The translations under genes and the position numbers were made by a program. Shown piece after piece: positions 1 through 8,454 of a stretch of 64,000 nt of DNA (the first letter of the stretch is position 1; each line of letters opens with the position of its first letter). Origin of the DNA: an uncultured Clostridia bacterium (GTDB taxonomy: Bacteria; Bacillota; Clostridia; Christensenellales; Borkfalkiaceae); contig CANRAD010000005.1 of NCBI GenBank assembly GCA_947628505.1, positions 1-64,000 of the forward strand, given 5' to 3'. The notes under the pieces are model-generated. The model saw only the letters and a list, made by a program, of their open reading frames with translations, did no database searches and was not told the origin of the DNA.

Positions 1-33
1 ATCGGAGTTTTATTTTCAATTCTTATCGGTTAA
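1..33 (+). CDS. 3' end of an unidentified plus-strand gene (partial)
   Basis: Reading frame 1 from the window edge gives a short hydrophobic tail (Ile-Gly-Val-Leu-Phe-Ser-Ile-Leu-Ile-Gly) ending in TAA at 31-33. A terminator-like hairpin with a T-run follows directly on the same strand. Together these suggest the last residues of a gene, perhaps for a membrane protein, that starts left of the window. With only ten codons visible this is an inference and the family cannot be named. Confidence 0.35.
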   Translation: MGVLFSILIG

Positions 34-42
34 CCTCTCTTG

Positions 43-67
43 AACCACGCGACTATCGCGTGGTTTT
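43..67 (+). terminator. Rho-independent terminator of the gene to the left
   Basis: A perfect 10-bp stem (43-52 with 56-65) with a three-base loop is followed by a short T-run on the plus strand. On the minus strand no T-run follows, so it serves a plus-strand gene that converges on glgP. Confidence 0.6.
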
Positions 68-73
68 CGTTAG

Positions 74-106
74 ACAAAAATAAAGCCGAGCAATTAGCTC
101 GGCTTT
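74..106 (-). terminator. Terminator of the glycogen operon
   Basis: A 10-bp perfect stem (82-91 with 97-106) with a five-base loop lies just past the glgP stop codon. It is followed on the minus strand by TATTTTTG. It closes the glgBCDAP operon. Confidence 0.8.
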
Positions 107-113
107 AAATTAA

Positions 114-2558
114 TTAAACGCTTTTATCTGATTTCAAACTTTTCAAGTTCCAAATGTTTGAGGCATATTCGGAAATACTTCTGTCTGCGGCGAAAATTCC
201 GGAGGCGGCAATATTTCTCAAAGAAATCTGATTCCATTTCTTTTTATCCGTTACATACAGATTTGAAACTTCGTGTTGAGTATTTGAATACGCTGCAAAA
301 TCGGCCATGCACATATAAGGATCCGCAACCGGCGAACCGGTGAGCAAATAATTTGCGATGTCTGCAAAAGACTGTCCGTTAAAGCCGATAATCAACGCTT
401 CGATTATTCTTCTTAATTTAGGCGATTCATTATAGAATTTGCTCGAACTGTATCCGTTGCGCCAGATTTCATCCACTTCGTTCGACTTATAGCCGAATAT
501 GAATATATTATCTTCGCCGACCGCTTCGCACATTTCGACGTTTGCGCCGTCGAGCGTGCCGATTGTCAAAGCGCCGTTAATCATAAATTTCATGTTTCCG
601 GTGCCGCTTGCTTCTTTGCCGGCAAGTGAAATCTGTTCGGAGATTTCGGACGCAGGCATAAGTTTTTCCGACATCGTAACGTTGTAATCTTCCATATATA
701 CAACGTTCAGCCTACCGTTTGCCGCAGGATTCTTTTTTATGTCTTCGGCAAGATAATTTATGAGTTTAATTATCTTTTTGGCCATATCATAGCCCGGAGC
801 GGCCTTGGCGCCGAAAATGTACGTTTTGGGAACAACTTCTATCGTCGGATTATCCATAATGTCAAGATAATTATCGATTATATTCAAAACATTAAGAAGT
901 TGCCTCTTATATTCATGCAAACGCTTCGCCTGAACGTCAAACAGACTGTCCGGATTTATTATCACGCCCTGCTTCTTTTTGGCGTATTCGGCGAATTGAA
1001 CTTTTTTAATATGTTTTATTTCGTTTAAACGTTTTAATACCGTTGCATCATTCTCGAATTTTTTGAAATTGGCAAGCTCAGCGCCGTTCAAAACATAACC
1101 GTCGCCTATGCAATCATTTAAAAGCTCCGCAAGTTCCGGATTAGATTGATTGAGCCAGCGTCTGTGAGCTATGCCGTTTGTTACATTTGTGAATTTGTCG
1201 GGCGTGAAATCATAGAAATCCTTAAATACGGATTTTTTTATGATTTCGCTATGAAGCGCGGAAACGCCGTTTACGCTATGACTGCCGTATACGCAAAGAT
1301 TGGCCATTTTTACACGGTCGTGCTCAATTATAGACATGCGCGATATTTTCGACCATTCGCCCGGGAATTTATTCCAAAGCTCTTCGCAAAGCCTTCTGTT
1401 GATTTCTTTTATTATCGAATGTATACGAGGAACCGTGCGTTCAATCAAATCCTCGTTCCACGTTTCAAGCGCTTCCGCAAGCACCGTATGGTTCGTGTAT
1501 GCGCAAGTAGCTGTTGTAATCGCCCAAGCCTGATTCCAATCGTAATAATACTCGTCGATAAGTATTCTCATTAATTCGGGAATTGCCAAAGCCGGATGAG
1601 TATCGTTTAAATGAATGGCTGCAAGTTTCGGGAGATCGCGCAAATCGCCGTATCTATGCTTATGGTCCTCCACTATGTTCTGTATCGAAGCCGAGCAAAG
1701 GAAATATTGCTGTTTTAATCTCAAAGACTTGCCGGCATTATGATTATCGGCCGGATAAAGCACTTTTGTAAGCAAATCCGCATCGTTATCGTTGTTCATT
1801 GCCTTATAGTACTCGCCTTGGGAGAAAAGCTGCATATTAAAGTCCTGAACGGGTTTTGCTTTCCATAATCTGAGAACGGAAACGGCTTCGCTGTCCTTAC
1901 CGGAAATCATAAGGTCGTAGGCAACCGCCTGAATCTCATTACAATTTATATAATTGGTTTGCAGACCGTTTTCAGTCCACCTTTCCTCTATTTGTCCGTT
2001 GAAGCGTACAATAAAGTTTTTATCTGTTCTTTGAGTTAACCAGGCCTCGCCTCCGGGCAACCATGCATCGGGCAATTCGATTTGCCACCCGTCTACTATC
2101 TTTTGTTTAAAAAGACCGTATTCGTAGCGCAGTGAATAACCCATTGCCGGATAGTTGCCCGTCGCGAGTGCGTCCATAAAGCATGCGGCAAGTCTGCCTA
2201 ATCCGCCATTACCCAAACCTGCGTCGGGCTCGAGTTCGTATAAATCTTCCAGCTTGAGTCCGTACGAGGAAACAGCTTTTTCAAATATAGGCGTAACGCT
2301 AAGATTGTATAAACTGTTTTTTAATGAACGGCCGAGAAGAAATTCCATGCAAAGATAATAAACTCTCTTGGCGCGTTTTGCTTTGACCTTTTTATGAAAC
2401 TGCTGCCGTTTTTCGAGAAGAATATCTCTTACAACCATGACAACGGCTTTATAAATTTGGTCTTTGGAAGCCTCGACAGGGGTAACTCCGAAATATCTCG
2501 AAAGTTTACCTTTAATCTGTTCTTTGACTTCCTTTTCGGTAATAGCGGTATTGCTCAT
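114..2558 (-). CDS. glgP: Glycogen/starch phosphorylase
   Basis: This cytoplasmic enzyme releases glucose-1-phosphate from the non-reducing ends of glycogen using phosphate and a PLP cofactor. The 814-residue length is normal for the GT35 phosphorylase family. The PLP-lysine region is visible near the C-terminus (EASGTGNMKFMINGALTIGT), as are the early ELEPDAGLGNGGLGRLAACF signature and the AKRLHEYKRQ segment. It is the last gene of the glg operon, 20 bases after glgA, with an AGGAG ribosome site before ATG. Its place beside the synthesis genes means storage and breakdown are co-transcribed. Substrate preference between glycogen and maltodextrin cannot be read from sequence. Confidence 0.96.
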   Translation of the reverse strand: MSNTAITEKEVKEQIKGKLSRYFGVTPVEASKDQIYKAVVMVVRDILLEKRQQFHKKVKAKRAKRVYYLCMEFLLGRSLKNSLYNLSVTPIFEKAVSSYGLKLEDLYELEPDAGLGNGGLGRLAACFMDALATGNYPAMGYSLRYEYGLFKQKIVDGWQIELPDAWLPGGEAWLTQRTDKNFIVRFNGQIEERWTENGLQTNYINCNEIQAVAYDLMISGKDSEAVSVLRLWKAKPVQDFNMQLFSQGEYYKAMNNDNDADLLTKVLYPADNHNAGKSLRLKQQYFLCSASIQNIVEDHKHRYGDLRDLPKLAAIHLNDTHPALAIPELMRILIDEYYYDWNQAWAITTATCAYTNHTVLAEALETWNEDLIERTVPRIHSIIKEINRRLCEELWNKFPGEWSKISRMSIIEHDRVKMANLCVYGSHSVNGVSALHSEIIKKSVFKDFYDFTPDKFTNVTNGIAHRRWLNQSNPELAELLNDCIGDGYVLNGAELANFKKFENDATVLKRLNEIKHIKKVQFAEYAKKKQGVIINPDSLFDVQAKRLHEYKRQLLNVLNIIDNYLDIMDNPTIEVVPKTYIFGAKAAPGYDMAKKIIKLINYLAEDIKKNPAANGRLNVVYMEDYNVTMSEKLMPASEISEQISLAGKEASGTGNMKFMINGALTIGTLDGANVEMCEAVGEDNIFIFGYKSNEVDEIWRNGYSSSKFYNESPKLRRIIEALIIGFNGQSFADIANYLLTGSPVADPYMCMADFAAYSNTQHEVSNLYVTDKKKWNQISLRNIAASGIFAADRSISEYASNIWNLKSLKSDKSV

Positions 2559-2578
2559 TATGTTCTCCTGTTTAATTA

Positions 2579-4087
2579 TTATTTGAGCATGTCTAAGTAA
2601 AGAGCCTCATAATCCTTTGCGGAATGGCTCCAACTGAAATCCGTCGTAGCCGCCCTGTACATAAGTTTTGCCCACTCCTTTTTGTTTTTATAATTTGCAA
2701 CAGCCTCACGAATTACATAGAGCATATCGTGCGCATTGTAATTCGAAAAAGTATAGCCGTTAACAAGCGGTTTTATACTGTCATAAAGCCCTCCCGTCTC
2801 CCTTACTATGGGCACGGTGCCGTAACGGCACGCAATCATCTGCGAAAGCCCGCAAGGTTCGGATTTGGAAGGCATAAGGAATATATCCGATCCGGAGTAT
2901 ATTTTCCTCGACAAATCGCCGTTAAAAACAATATTCGCACTGAGTTTATCGGGATACCTGTATGCCAAATCCTTGAAGAAACCTTCAAAATGCGAATCTC
3001 CCGTTCCGAGAATAACTATTTGAACGTCGTCTTGCAAAAGGTCTTCTATAACTGCGGTAACAAGGTCGAGTCCTTTGTGGGAAACCAATCTCGAAACCAT
3101 CGAAATTATAGGCGTATTTGCTTTTTGAGGCAAATTGAGCATTTTCTGCAATTCTTTCTTGCAAACAGCCTTGTTGGAAAAATCTTCGGGAGTAAAGTTC
3201 GCAAATAAATGACTGTCAAGCGCGCAATTATAACTTATATCGTCTATCCCGTTGAGAATTCCCGTAAGTTTGAACTCGTTCTTGCGGATGATAGGATCAA
3301 GTCCATGCGCATAATACGCATCTTTGATTTCTTCCGCATATCTGGGACTTACGGTCGAAAATCTTTCACAACATTCAATGGCGCCTTTCATAAGGTTTAT
3401 CGAATTATTGTACTCAACGAGATACTGATAACTGCCATAAATATCGAAAAGATCGCCGAGCAAATCGAGAGAATACTGTCCTTGATATTCTATGTTGTGA
3501 ATAGTGAACAGTGCTCGTATGTATTGGTACTCTTCTCTGAAACAGTAGTTTGTTTTCAGATAAATTGCCGCAAGCGCCGCTTGCCAATCGTGGCAATGCA
3601 TTACATCGGGATAGAAGTTAAGGAACGGCATTATTTCGAGAACGCTTCTCGAGAAAAACGCAAACCTTTCTCCGTCGTCGTAATAGCCGTAGCAACCGGG
3701 ACGTTTGAAGTAAAATTCGTTATCTATAAAATAGAAAGTAACTCCGTCTTTTACATATGAGAAAATGCCGCAATATTGATTACGCCAAGCGAGATGAACG
3801 TAGAGATTTCCAAGATATGTAAATTGGTCTCTGTACTCCTTTTTTATATCAGAAAACAAAGGAATAACGACTCTGACGTCAAATTTTCCCGTAGCGGCAA
3901 GCGCTTTTGAAAGCGAGCCTATTACTTCGGCAAGTCCGCCGGTAGCAATAAAAGGCGTCGCCTCGGAAGCCACGAAAAGAATTTTTTTCTTTTCAAGGGA
4001 CACCGCTTGCGTTTCCTTCTTTGCTGCGGTTTTCTTTACCGTACTCTTTGCTGTATCTGTTTTCTTAGTTGTTTTGGTTGTAGCCAT
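2579..4087 (-). CDS. glgA: Glycogen synthase, with a basic N-terminal tail
   Basis: A GT5 glucosyltransferase that extends alpha-1,4-glucan, normally from ADP-glucose supplied by GlgC/GlgD. The catalytic domain starts near residue 34 (KKILFVASEATPF) and shows the C-terminal SEPCGLSQMIACRYGTVPIV motif with its Glu. Two oddities: residues 1-33 form a Lys/Ala/Thr-rich tail, absent from typical GlgA, that looks disordered; and the usual Lys of the KTGGLAD loop is Ala (IATGGLAEV). The rest of the family pattern is intact, so it is probably active. The ribosome site is a run of six G at 4098-4103. It is the fourth gene of the glg operon. Confidence 0.95.
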   Translation of the reverse strand: MATTKTTKKTDTAKSTVKKTAAKKETQAVSLEKKKILFVASEATPFIATGGLAEVIGSLSKALAATGKFDVRVVIPLFSDIKKEYRDQFTYLGNLYVHLAWRNQYCGIFSYVKDGVTFYFIDNEFYFKRPGCYGYYDDGERFAFFSRSVLEIMPFLNFYPDVMHCHDWQAALAAIYLKTNYCFREEYQYIRALFTIHNIEYQGQYSLDLLGDLFDIYGSYQYLVEYNNSINLMKGAIECCERFSTVSPRYAEEIKDAYYAHGLDPIIRKNEFKLTGILNGIDDISYNCALDSHLFANFTPEDFSNKAVCKKELQKMLNLPQKANTPIISMVSRLVSHKGLDLVTAVIEDLLQDDVQIVILGTGDSHFEGFFKDLAYRYPDKLSANIVFNGDLSRKIYSGSDIFLMPSKSEPCGLSQMIACRYGTVPIVRETGGLYDSIKPLVNGYTFSNYNAHDMLYVIREAVANYKNKKEWAKLMYRAATTDFSWSHSAKDYEALYLDMLK

Positions 4088-4111
4088 TGATTATTTTCCC
4101 CCCGGATATAT

Positions 4112-5218
4112 TTATAAAAGCGTACCCTTATTGATAAAGTAAGGCTGAACTTCACAACCGGCAAGCACACGGTTATCACGGATAACGGAATTCTTGTCGC
4201 TGACAACGTACGAAAGATTGCAGTTTTCTCCGACAATATTATCTGTCATAAGGATACAATTTTTAACAACCGCTCCCTTTCCTATTTTTACGCCGCGGAA
4301 AAGCACGCAGTTTTCCACCGTGCCTTCGATTATGCAACCGTCCGACACAAGCGAATTTTTAACTATTGCGGTATCGGCAAATTTTGCCGGCGCGCTGTCG
4401 TTGACTTTCGTATAAACATCTCTGTCGCCGAATATCTCCTGACGAACTTTCTTATTGAGAAGGTCCATATTCGCTTTGAAATACGAATTAAGCGAATTTA
4501 TGTTTGCGTAATATCCGTCGAATTTATATGCATAGAGATTATAAGTCTTAACGCCGGGGCTGAGAATGTCTTTACCGAAACTCGTATATCCATGCTGAAT
4601 GGCGTCCTGAATAAGTCTGAGAAGGAACGATGTGCGAGCGACCATTACGTTGATATAGTTTTTCTTCACTCCGCCGAAAGTGGGATTTATCTGAATATCG
4701 GTTATCTTATCGTTCGAATCGGTTTCAAAAGTAAGATAATAATGCGATTTCTGAATCTCATGTTCGTGATAAACCATCGTTATATCGGCATTGTTCTTGA
4801 TATGAGCTTCGATTACTTTGCTGTAATCAAGTTTATAGACGGCGTCGCTGTCGGCAAGAACTACGAAATCCTCCTTAGCCTTTTTCAAAAATGCCGTAGC
4901 GCCTTTCAATGCTTCAAGACGGTTCTTGTAGAGAGTTTCCGTCTCATCGCTGTAAGGCGGCAGAAGGATAAGTCCTCCTTCCTTTCTCGCCAAATCCCAA
5001 TATTTGCCAGATCCGAGGTGATCCATAAGCGACTGATAATTGTTTTTGGTTATCATGCCTACGGTGGTTATTCCCGAATTGACCATATTGGAAAGAGCAA
5101 AATCAACCAAACGGTATCTTCCGCCATAAGGAACCGAACCCGTAGAACGGACTTTGGTCAATTCGGGTATGTCCTCTTCATTTATACTTGAAAATATAAC
5201 GCCAACTGTCGTAGCCAT
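4112..5218 (-). CDS. glgD: Glucose-1-phosphate adenylyltransferase, GlgD subunit
   Basis: This is the second, GlgD-type subunit of ADP-glucose pyrophosphorylase. In Bacillota it pairs with GlgC and is usually regarded as regulatory or weakly catalytic. The 368-residue protein has a nucleotidyltransferase-like N-terminal fold (GGRYRLVDFALSN, MITKNNYQSLMDHLGSG) without the complete glycine-rich GGxGxRL loop of GlgC. A left-handed beta-helix-like C-terminus follows (VENCVLFRGVKIGKGA). It lies 15 bases after glgC. A run of six G at 5228-5233 directly after the glgC stop is its ribosome site. Confidence 0.93.
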   Translation of the reverse strand: MATTVGVIFSSINEEDIPELTKVRSTGSVPYGGRYRLVDFALSNMVNSGITTVGMITKNNYQSLMDHLGSGKYWDLARKEGGLILLPPYSDETETLYKNRLEALKGATAFLKKAKEDFVVLADSDAVYKLDYSKVIEAHIKNNADITMVYHEHEIQKSHYYLTFETDSNDKITDIQINPTFGGVKKNYINVMVARTSFLLRLIQDAIQHGYTSFGKDILSPGVKTYNLYAYKFDGYYANINSLNSYFKANMDLLNKKVRQEIFGDRDVYTKVNDSAPAKFADTAIVKNSLVSDGCIIEGTVENCVLFRGVKIGKGAVVKNCILMTDNIVGENCNLSYVVSDKNSVIRDNRVLAGCEVQPYFINKGTLL

Positions 5219-5233
5219 ATTTTGATTCCCCCC

Positions 5234-6436
5234 TTACACGTTTTTATCAACAATCTCGCCGGCGGGAACTTTGCCGTTTTTGCTTACGGTTATTCCTCTG
5301 CCGAGCACTGTTATGCCGCTTGTTTTACTCTCGACTTTAAGCGCCTCTTCTTTTTCGGCGCCGATTACGGCTTTTTCTCCGACGGTAACTTCCTCGTCGA
5401 TTATCGAATAATTGATTTTTGCGCCGGCTTTAACGGTTATGTTGCCCATCAAAACGCTGTCGATTACTTCCGCGCCTTTTTCGATAACGCAATTTGTGCC
5501 TATAACGGAATTTACGACTTTTCCTTCGATTTCGCCTCCGGTTGCAACAATCGAATTAACGACCTCTCCTTCAACGAACGCCGGAGGAGCCAAAGGACTT
5601 CTCGAATGTATTACGCGATCTCTGTCCGAAAGTTCGAAATTGGGAATAACGCCGAGCAAATCCATATTTGCTTCCCAGAGCGAGCTTATCGTTCCAACGT
5701 CTTTCCAATAGCCCTCGAAACGATATGAATACATTTTTTCTCCCGCGTTGAGCATCGCCGGAAGGATATTTTTACCGAAGTCTTTGTCGGAGTTGGGATC
5801 GGCCTCGTCTGCTTCAAGGTATTTGAAAAGTTTTGAAGCCGTAAATATGTAGATGCCCATCGAAGCCAAGTCGCTCTTGGGTTGTTTGGGCTTCTCTTCG
5901 AATTCATAAATAGTGCCGTCGGGATTAGTATTGAGAATGCCGAACCTCGAAGCCTCTTTCATAGGCACTTTCATGCAAGCGATTGTACAATCGGCCTTTG
6001 ATTCCTTATGTGCGGCAAGCATCTTATCGTAATCCATCTTGTAAATGTGGTCGCCCGAAAGTATAAGCACATACTCGGGATCGTACATTTTCATAAATCT
6101 GATATTCTGGTAAATCGCGTTTGCCGTTCCTTTATACCATGAAGTATCTTTTTTGGCCTCATAAGGCGAAAGAATATGTACTCCGCCAAACGTTCTGTCG
6201 AGATCCCAAGGCTGACCGTTGCCAACGTACTCGTTGAGTACAAGCGGCTGATACTGAGTGAGTACGCCGACTGTATCGATACCGGAGTTGATGCAATTGG
6301 ACAGCGGGAAGTCGATAATTCTGTACTTCGCGCCGAAAGATACGGCAGGTTTTGCTATGTTACTCGTAAGAGCGTACAGTCTTGAACCCTGTCCGCCCGC
6401 AAGCAACATCGCAACGCATTCTTTTTTTCTTAGCAT
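5234..6436 (-). CDS. glgC: Glucose-1-phosphate adenylyltransferase, catalytic subunit
   Basis: It makes ADP-glucose and pyrophosphate from glucose-1-phosphate and ATP, the committed step of bacterial glycogen synthesis. The glycine-rich catalytic loop ([15 protein letters not shown]), the [20 protein letters not shown] segment and [10 protein letters not shown] are all intact. A beta-helix C-terminus of hexapeptide type follows. I chose the ATG at 6436 (400 residues). A longer frame begins with TTG at 6451, but the G-rich ribosome site (6445-6449) overlaps that extension and is correctly spaced for 6436. It forms a likely heteromer with GlgD, encoded just downstream. Confidence 0.96.
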   Translation of the reverse strand: MLRKKECVAMLLAGGQGSRLYALTSNIAKPAVSFGAKYRIIDFPLSNCINSGIDTVGVLTQYQPLVLNEYVGNGQPWDLDRTFGGVHILSPYEAKKDTSWYKGTANAIYQNIRFMKMYDPEYVLILSGDHIYKMDYDKMLAAHKESKADCTIACMKVPMKEASRFGILNTNPDGTIYEFEEKPKQPKSDLASMGIYIFTASKLFKYLEADEADPNSDKDFGKNILPAMLNAGEKMYSYRFEGYWKDVGTISSLWEANMDLLGVIPNFELSDRDRVIHSRSPLAPPAFVEGEVVNSIVATGGEIEGKVVNSVIGTNCVIEKGAEVIDSVLMGNITVKAGAKINYSIIDEEVTVGEKAVIGAEKEEALKVESKTSGITVLGRGITVSKNGKVPAGEIVDKNV

Positions 6437-6455
6437 TGCTAAATCCCCCAAATAA

Positions 6456-8297
6456 TTATTTTTCTTTTTTTAAATACAAACAAGTCAGTCTCGGAATATC
6501 AATCGATATTGAATATTCTTTGCCATGGCTTGGCTGTTTCCTTGTATTGAATACCCGCTTTCTTATTCTTCCCTCGCCTCCGAAACGTCTTTCATCCGTT
6601 GAAAACACTACGCGGTATTTACCTTTATGGATGCCGATAACATAATCCGTCAAATCGACGCCCGAAAAATTTATGACGGCCGTCAGACTTTCTCCGTCGG
6701 CGGCGTATCGGTTAAACGCCAGCAAATTATTGTATTTGTCGTCAACGACAAGCCATTCGAATCCGTTCCAACTGTCGTCAACTTCATAAAGCGGTTTGCA
6801 GTTCTTGTAAAACACGTTTAAATTTCGGACAAAATCTCTCATTTGCGCGTGTTTGGCAAAATCGGTCAGATAATATTCAATGCCCTCGCGGTAATCCCAT
6901 TCCTTGAATTGGGCAACCTCATAACCCATAAAGTTGAGTTTTTTCCCGGGATGAGCATACATAAATCCCAAAAGCTCGCGTTCTCCCGCAAATTTATCGG
7001 CATATTCGCCGGGCATTTTATTGACTATTGAGCCTTTAACGTGAACAACTTCGTCATGGGACAGCGGCAAAACGTATCTTTCGGAAAAAGCATACATCAG
7101 AGAGAACGTCAGTTTTACGTGATGATGATTCCTGAAATAGGGATCTTGCCGACAGTAAAACAAAACATCGTTCATCCATCCCATATTCCACTTATAGTCG
7201 AAACCGAGCCCGCCCTCCGAGCATTTCGAAGTTACATTTGGATAGCTTGTCGATTCTTCGGCTATCGTTATGGCTTCCGGAAAATCGCGTTTGATAATCG
7301 TATTGAACTTTTTTATAAATTCGATTGCCTGAATATTACGGTTGTCGCCGTAAACGTTCGGAGTAAAATCCCCCGGCGCCCTGTCATAATCGAGGTACAG
7401 CATAGAGGCAACGGCGTCAACTCGCAATCCGTCTATGCCGTATACGTCAAACAGAAAATGCGCACTCGAAACAAGAAAGCTGTCTACTTCTTCCCTTCCG
7501 AAATCGAATTTGCGGGTTCCCCATCCGCTGTGCTCCATATTGTCCCACAAAGGACATTCGTAAAGCGGTTGTCCGTCAAATTCATATAAACCGAAGTCGT
7601 CTTTGGGGAAATGCGCGGGAACCCAATCGATAATAACCTTTATCCCGTTTGCGTGAAATGCGCGAATTAAATCCGCAAACTCCTCCGGGGTTCCGAGGCG
7701 CGCGGTCGGGCAAAAATACCCCGTAACCTGATAACCCCACGAACCGTCGTACGGAAACTCGGTTATCGGCATAAGCTCCACGTGCGTGTAACCCATATTC
7801 TTTACATACGGAACAAGGTCTTCCGCCAACTCGGAATACGTTAAATAACTATTGTCTTTGTGTCTTTTCCAAGACAGCAAGTTAACTTCGTAAATATTTA
7901 CCGGTTCGTTATAATTTTTATCTTTATAAATTCTTTCTGCTTTATCGGGCAAACCCCATACAACCGAATTAAATGAAGACGGGAAATCGCTCTTAAAGGC
8001 AAACGGATCGGCCTTGACGAGTTCGCGGCCGTCATACGTTTTTATCAGAAAAGAATATTTATCGCCTTTGCACGCTGAAATCTGAACTTCGAAACTTTCG
8101 TTATCCGAAAGCCTGCGCATAGGAGTTACATTGCCGTTAAAATCGTTAAAAGTGCCTATAAGATTTACAGATTCGGCATGCGGAGCCCAAACGCGAAAGA
8201 CATATTCATTCGCGGAAACTTTGTGGCAACCGAAAAATTCATAAGCATTGCATCCGTCGCCTTTATGAAAATTTTCAAGCGCACAACACTCCGACAT
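6456..8297 (-). CDS. glgB: 1,4-alpha-glucan branching enzyme
   Basis: A GH13 enzyme that moves oligoglucan chains to form alpha-1,6 branches in glycogen. The N-terminal third carries a CBM48-like beta domain ([20 protein letters not shown]). The TIM barrel shows the nucleophile region [15 protein letters not shown], the acid/base [10 protein letters not shown] and [14 protein letters not shown]. At 613 residues it is near the family norm. It is the first gene of the operon, directly behind a sigma-A-like promoter, with an AAGG ribosome site four bases before ATG, which is a little close. Confidence 0.96.
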   Translation of the reverse strand: MSECCALENFHKGDGCNAYEFFGCHKVSANEYVFRVWAPHAESVNLIGTFNDFNGNVTPMRRLSDNESFEVQISACKGDKYSFLIKTYDGRELVKADPFAFKSDFPSSFNSVVWGLPDKAERIYKDKNYNEPVNIYEVNLLSWKRHKDNSYLTYSELAEDLVPYVKNMGYTHVELMPITEFPYDGSWGYQVTGYFCPTARLGTPEEFADLIRAFHANGIKVIIDWVPAHFPKDDFGLYEFDGQPLYECPLWDNMEHSGWGTRKFDFGREEVDSFLVSSAHFLFDVYGIDGLRVDAVASMLYLDYDRAPGDFTPNVYGDNRNIQAIEFIKKFNTIIKRDFPEAITIAEESTSYPNVTSKCSEGGLGFDYKWNMGWMNDVLFYCRQDPYFRNHHHVKLTFSLMYAFSERYVLPLSHDEVVHVKGSIVNKMPGEYADKFAGERELLGFMYAHPGKKLNFMGYEVAQFKEWDYREGIEYYLTDFAKHAQMRDFVRNLNVFYKNCKPLYEVDDSWNGFEWLVVDDKYNNLLAFNRYAADGESLTAVINFSGVDLTDYVIGIHKGKYRVVFSTDERRFGGEGRIRKRVFNTRKQPSHGKEYSISIDIPRLTCLYLKKEK

Positions 8298-8319
8298 ATA
8301 ACCTTACCATACCTTATTT

Positions 8320-8348
8320 ATTCTACCATATTATATCGGATTTTTCAA
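8320..8348 (-). promoter_or_regulatory. Sigma-A-type promoter of the glg operon
   Basis: On the minus strand TTGAAA (8343-8348) and TAGAAT (8320-8325) are separated by exactly 17 bases. They sit 23 bases upstream of the glgB start codon and are the only good promoter match in this gap. Confidence 0.7.
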
Positions 8349-8383
8349 GACAGATTTTAAAAAAAATGTAATTAATTTCTAAA

Positions 8384-8402
8384 TATATGCGTTAAGCATA
8401 TA
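8384..8402. promoter_or_regulatory. Palindrome upstream of the glg promoter
   Basis: A perfect 7-bp inverted repeat, TATATGC and GCATATA, with a five-base GTTAA centre lies about 35 bp upstream of the glgB -35 box. It could be an activator or repressor site. It has no T-run, so it is not a terminator. Confidence 0.4.
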
Positions 8403-8403
8403 C

Positions 8404-8438
8404 GTAAAAACGCTCCGGAACTTACATTCCGGAGCGTT
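8404..8438 (-). terminator. Terminator of htpG
   Basis: A perfect 12-bp stem (8409-8420 with 8427-8438) with a six-base loop lies 16 bases past the htpG stop and runs into a T-run on the minus strand. Confidence 0.8.
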
Positions 8439-8454
8439 GCCGCAAAAAATTTAT

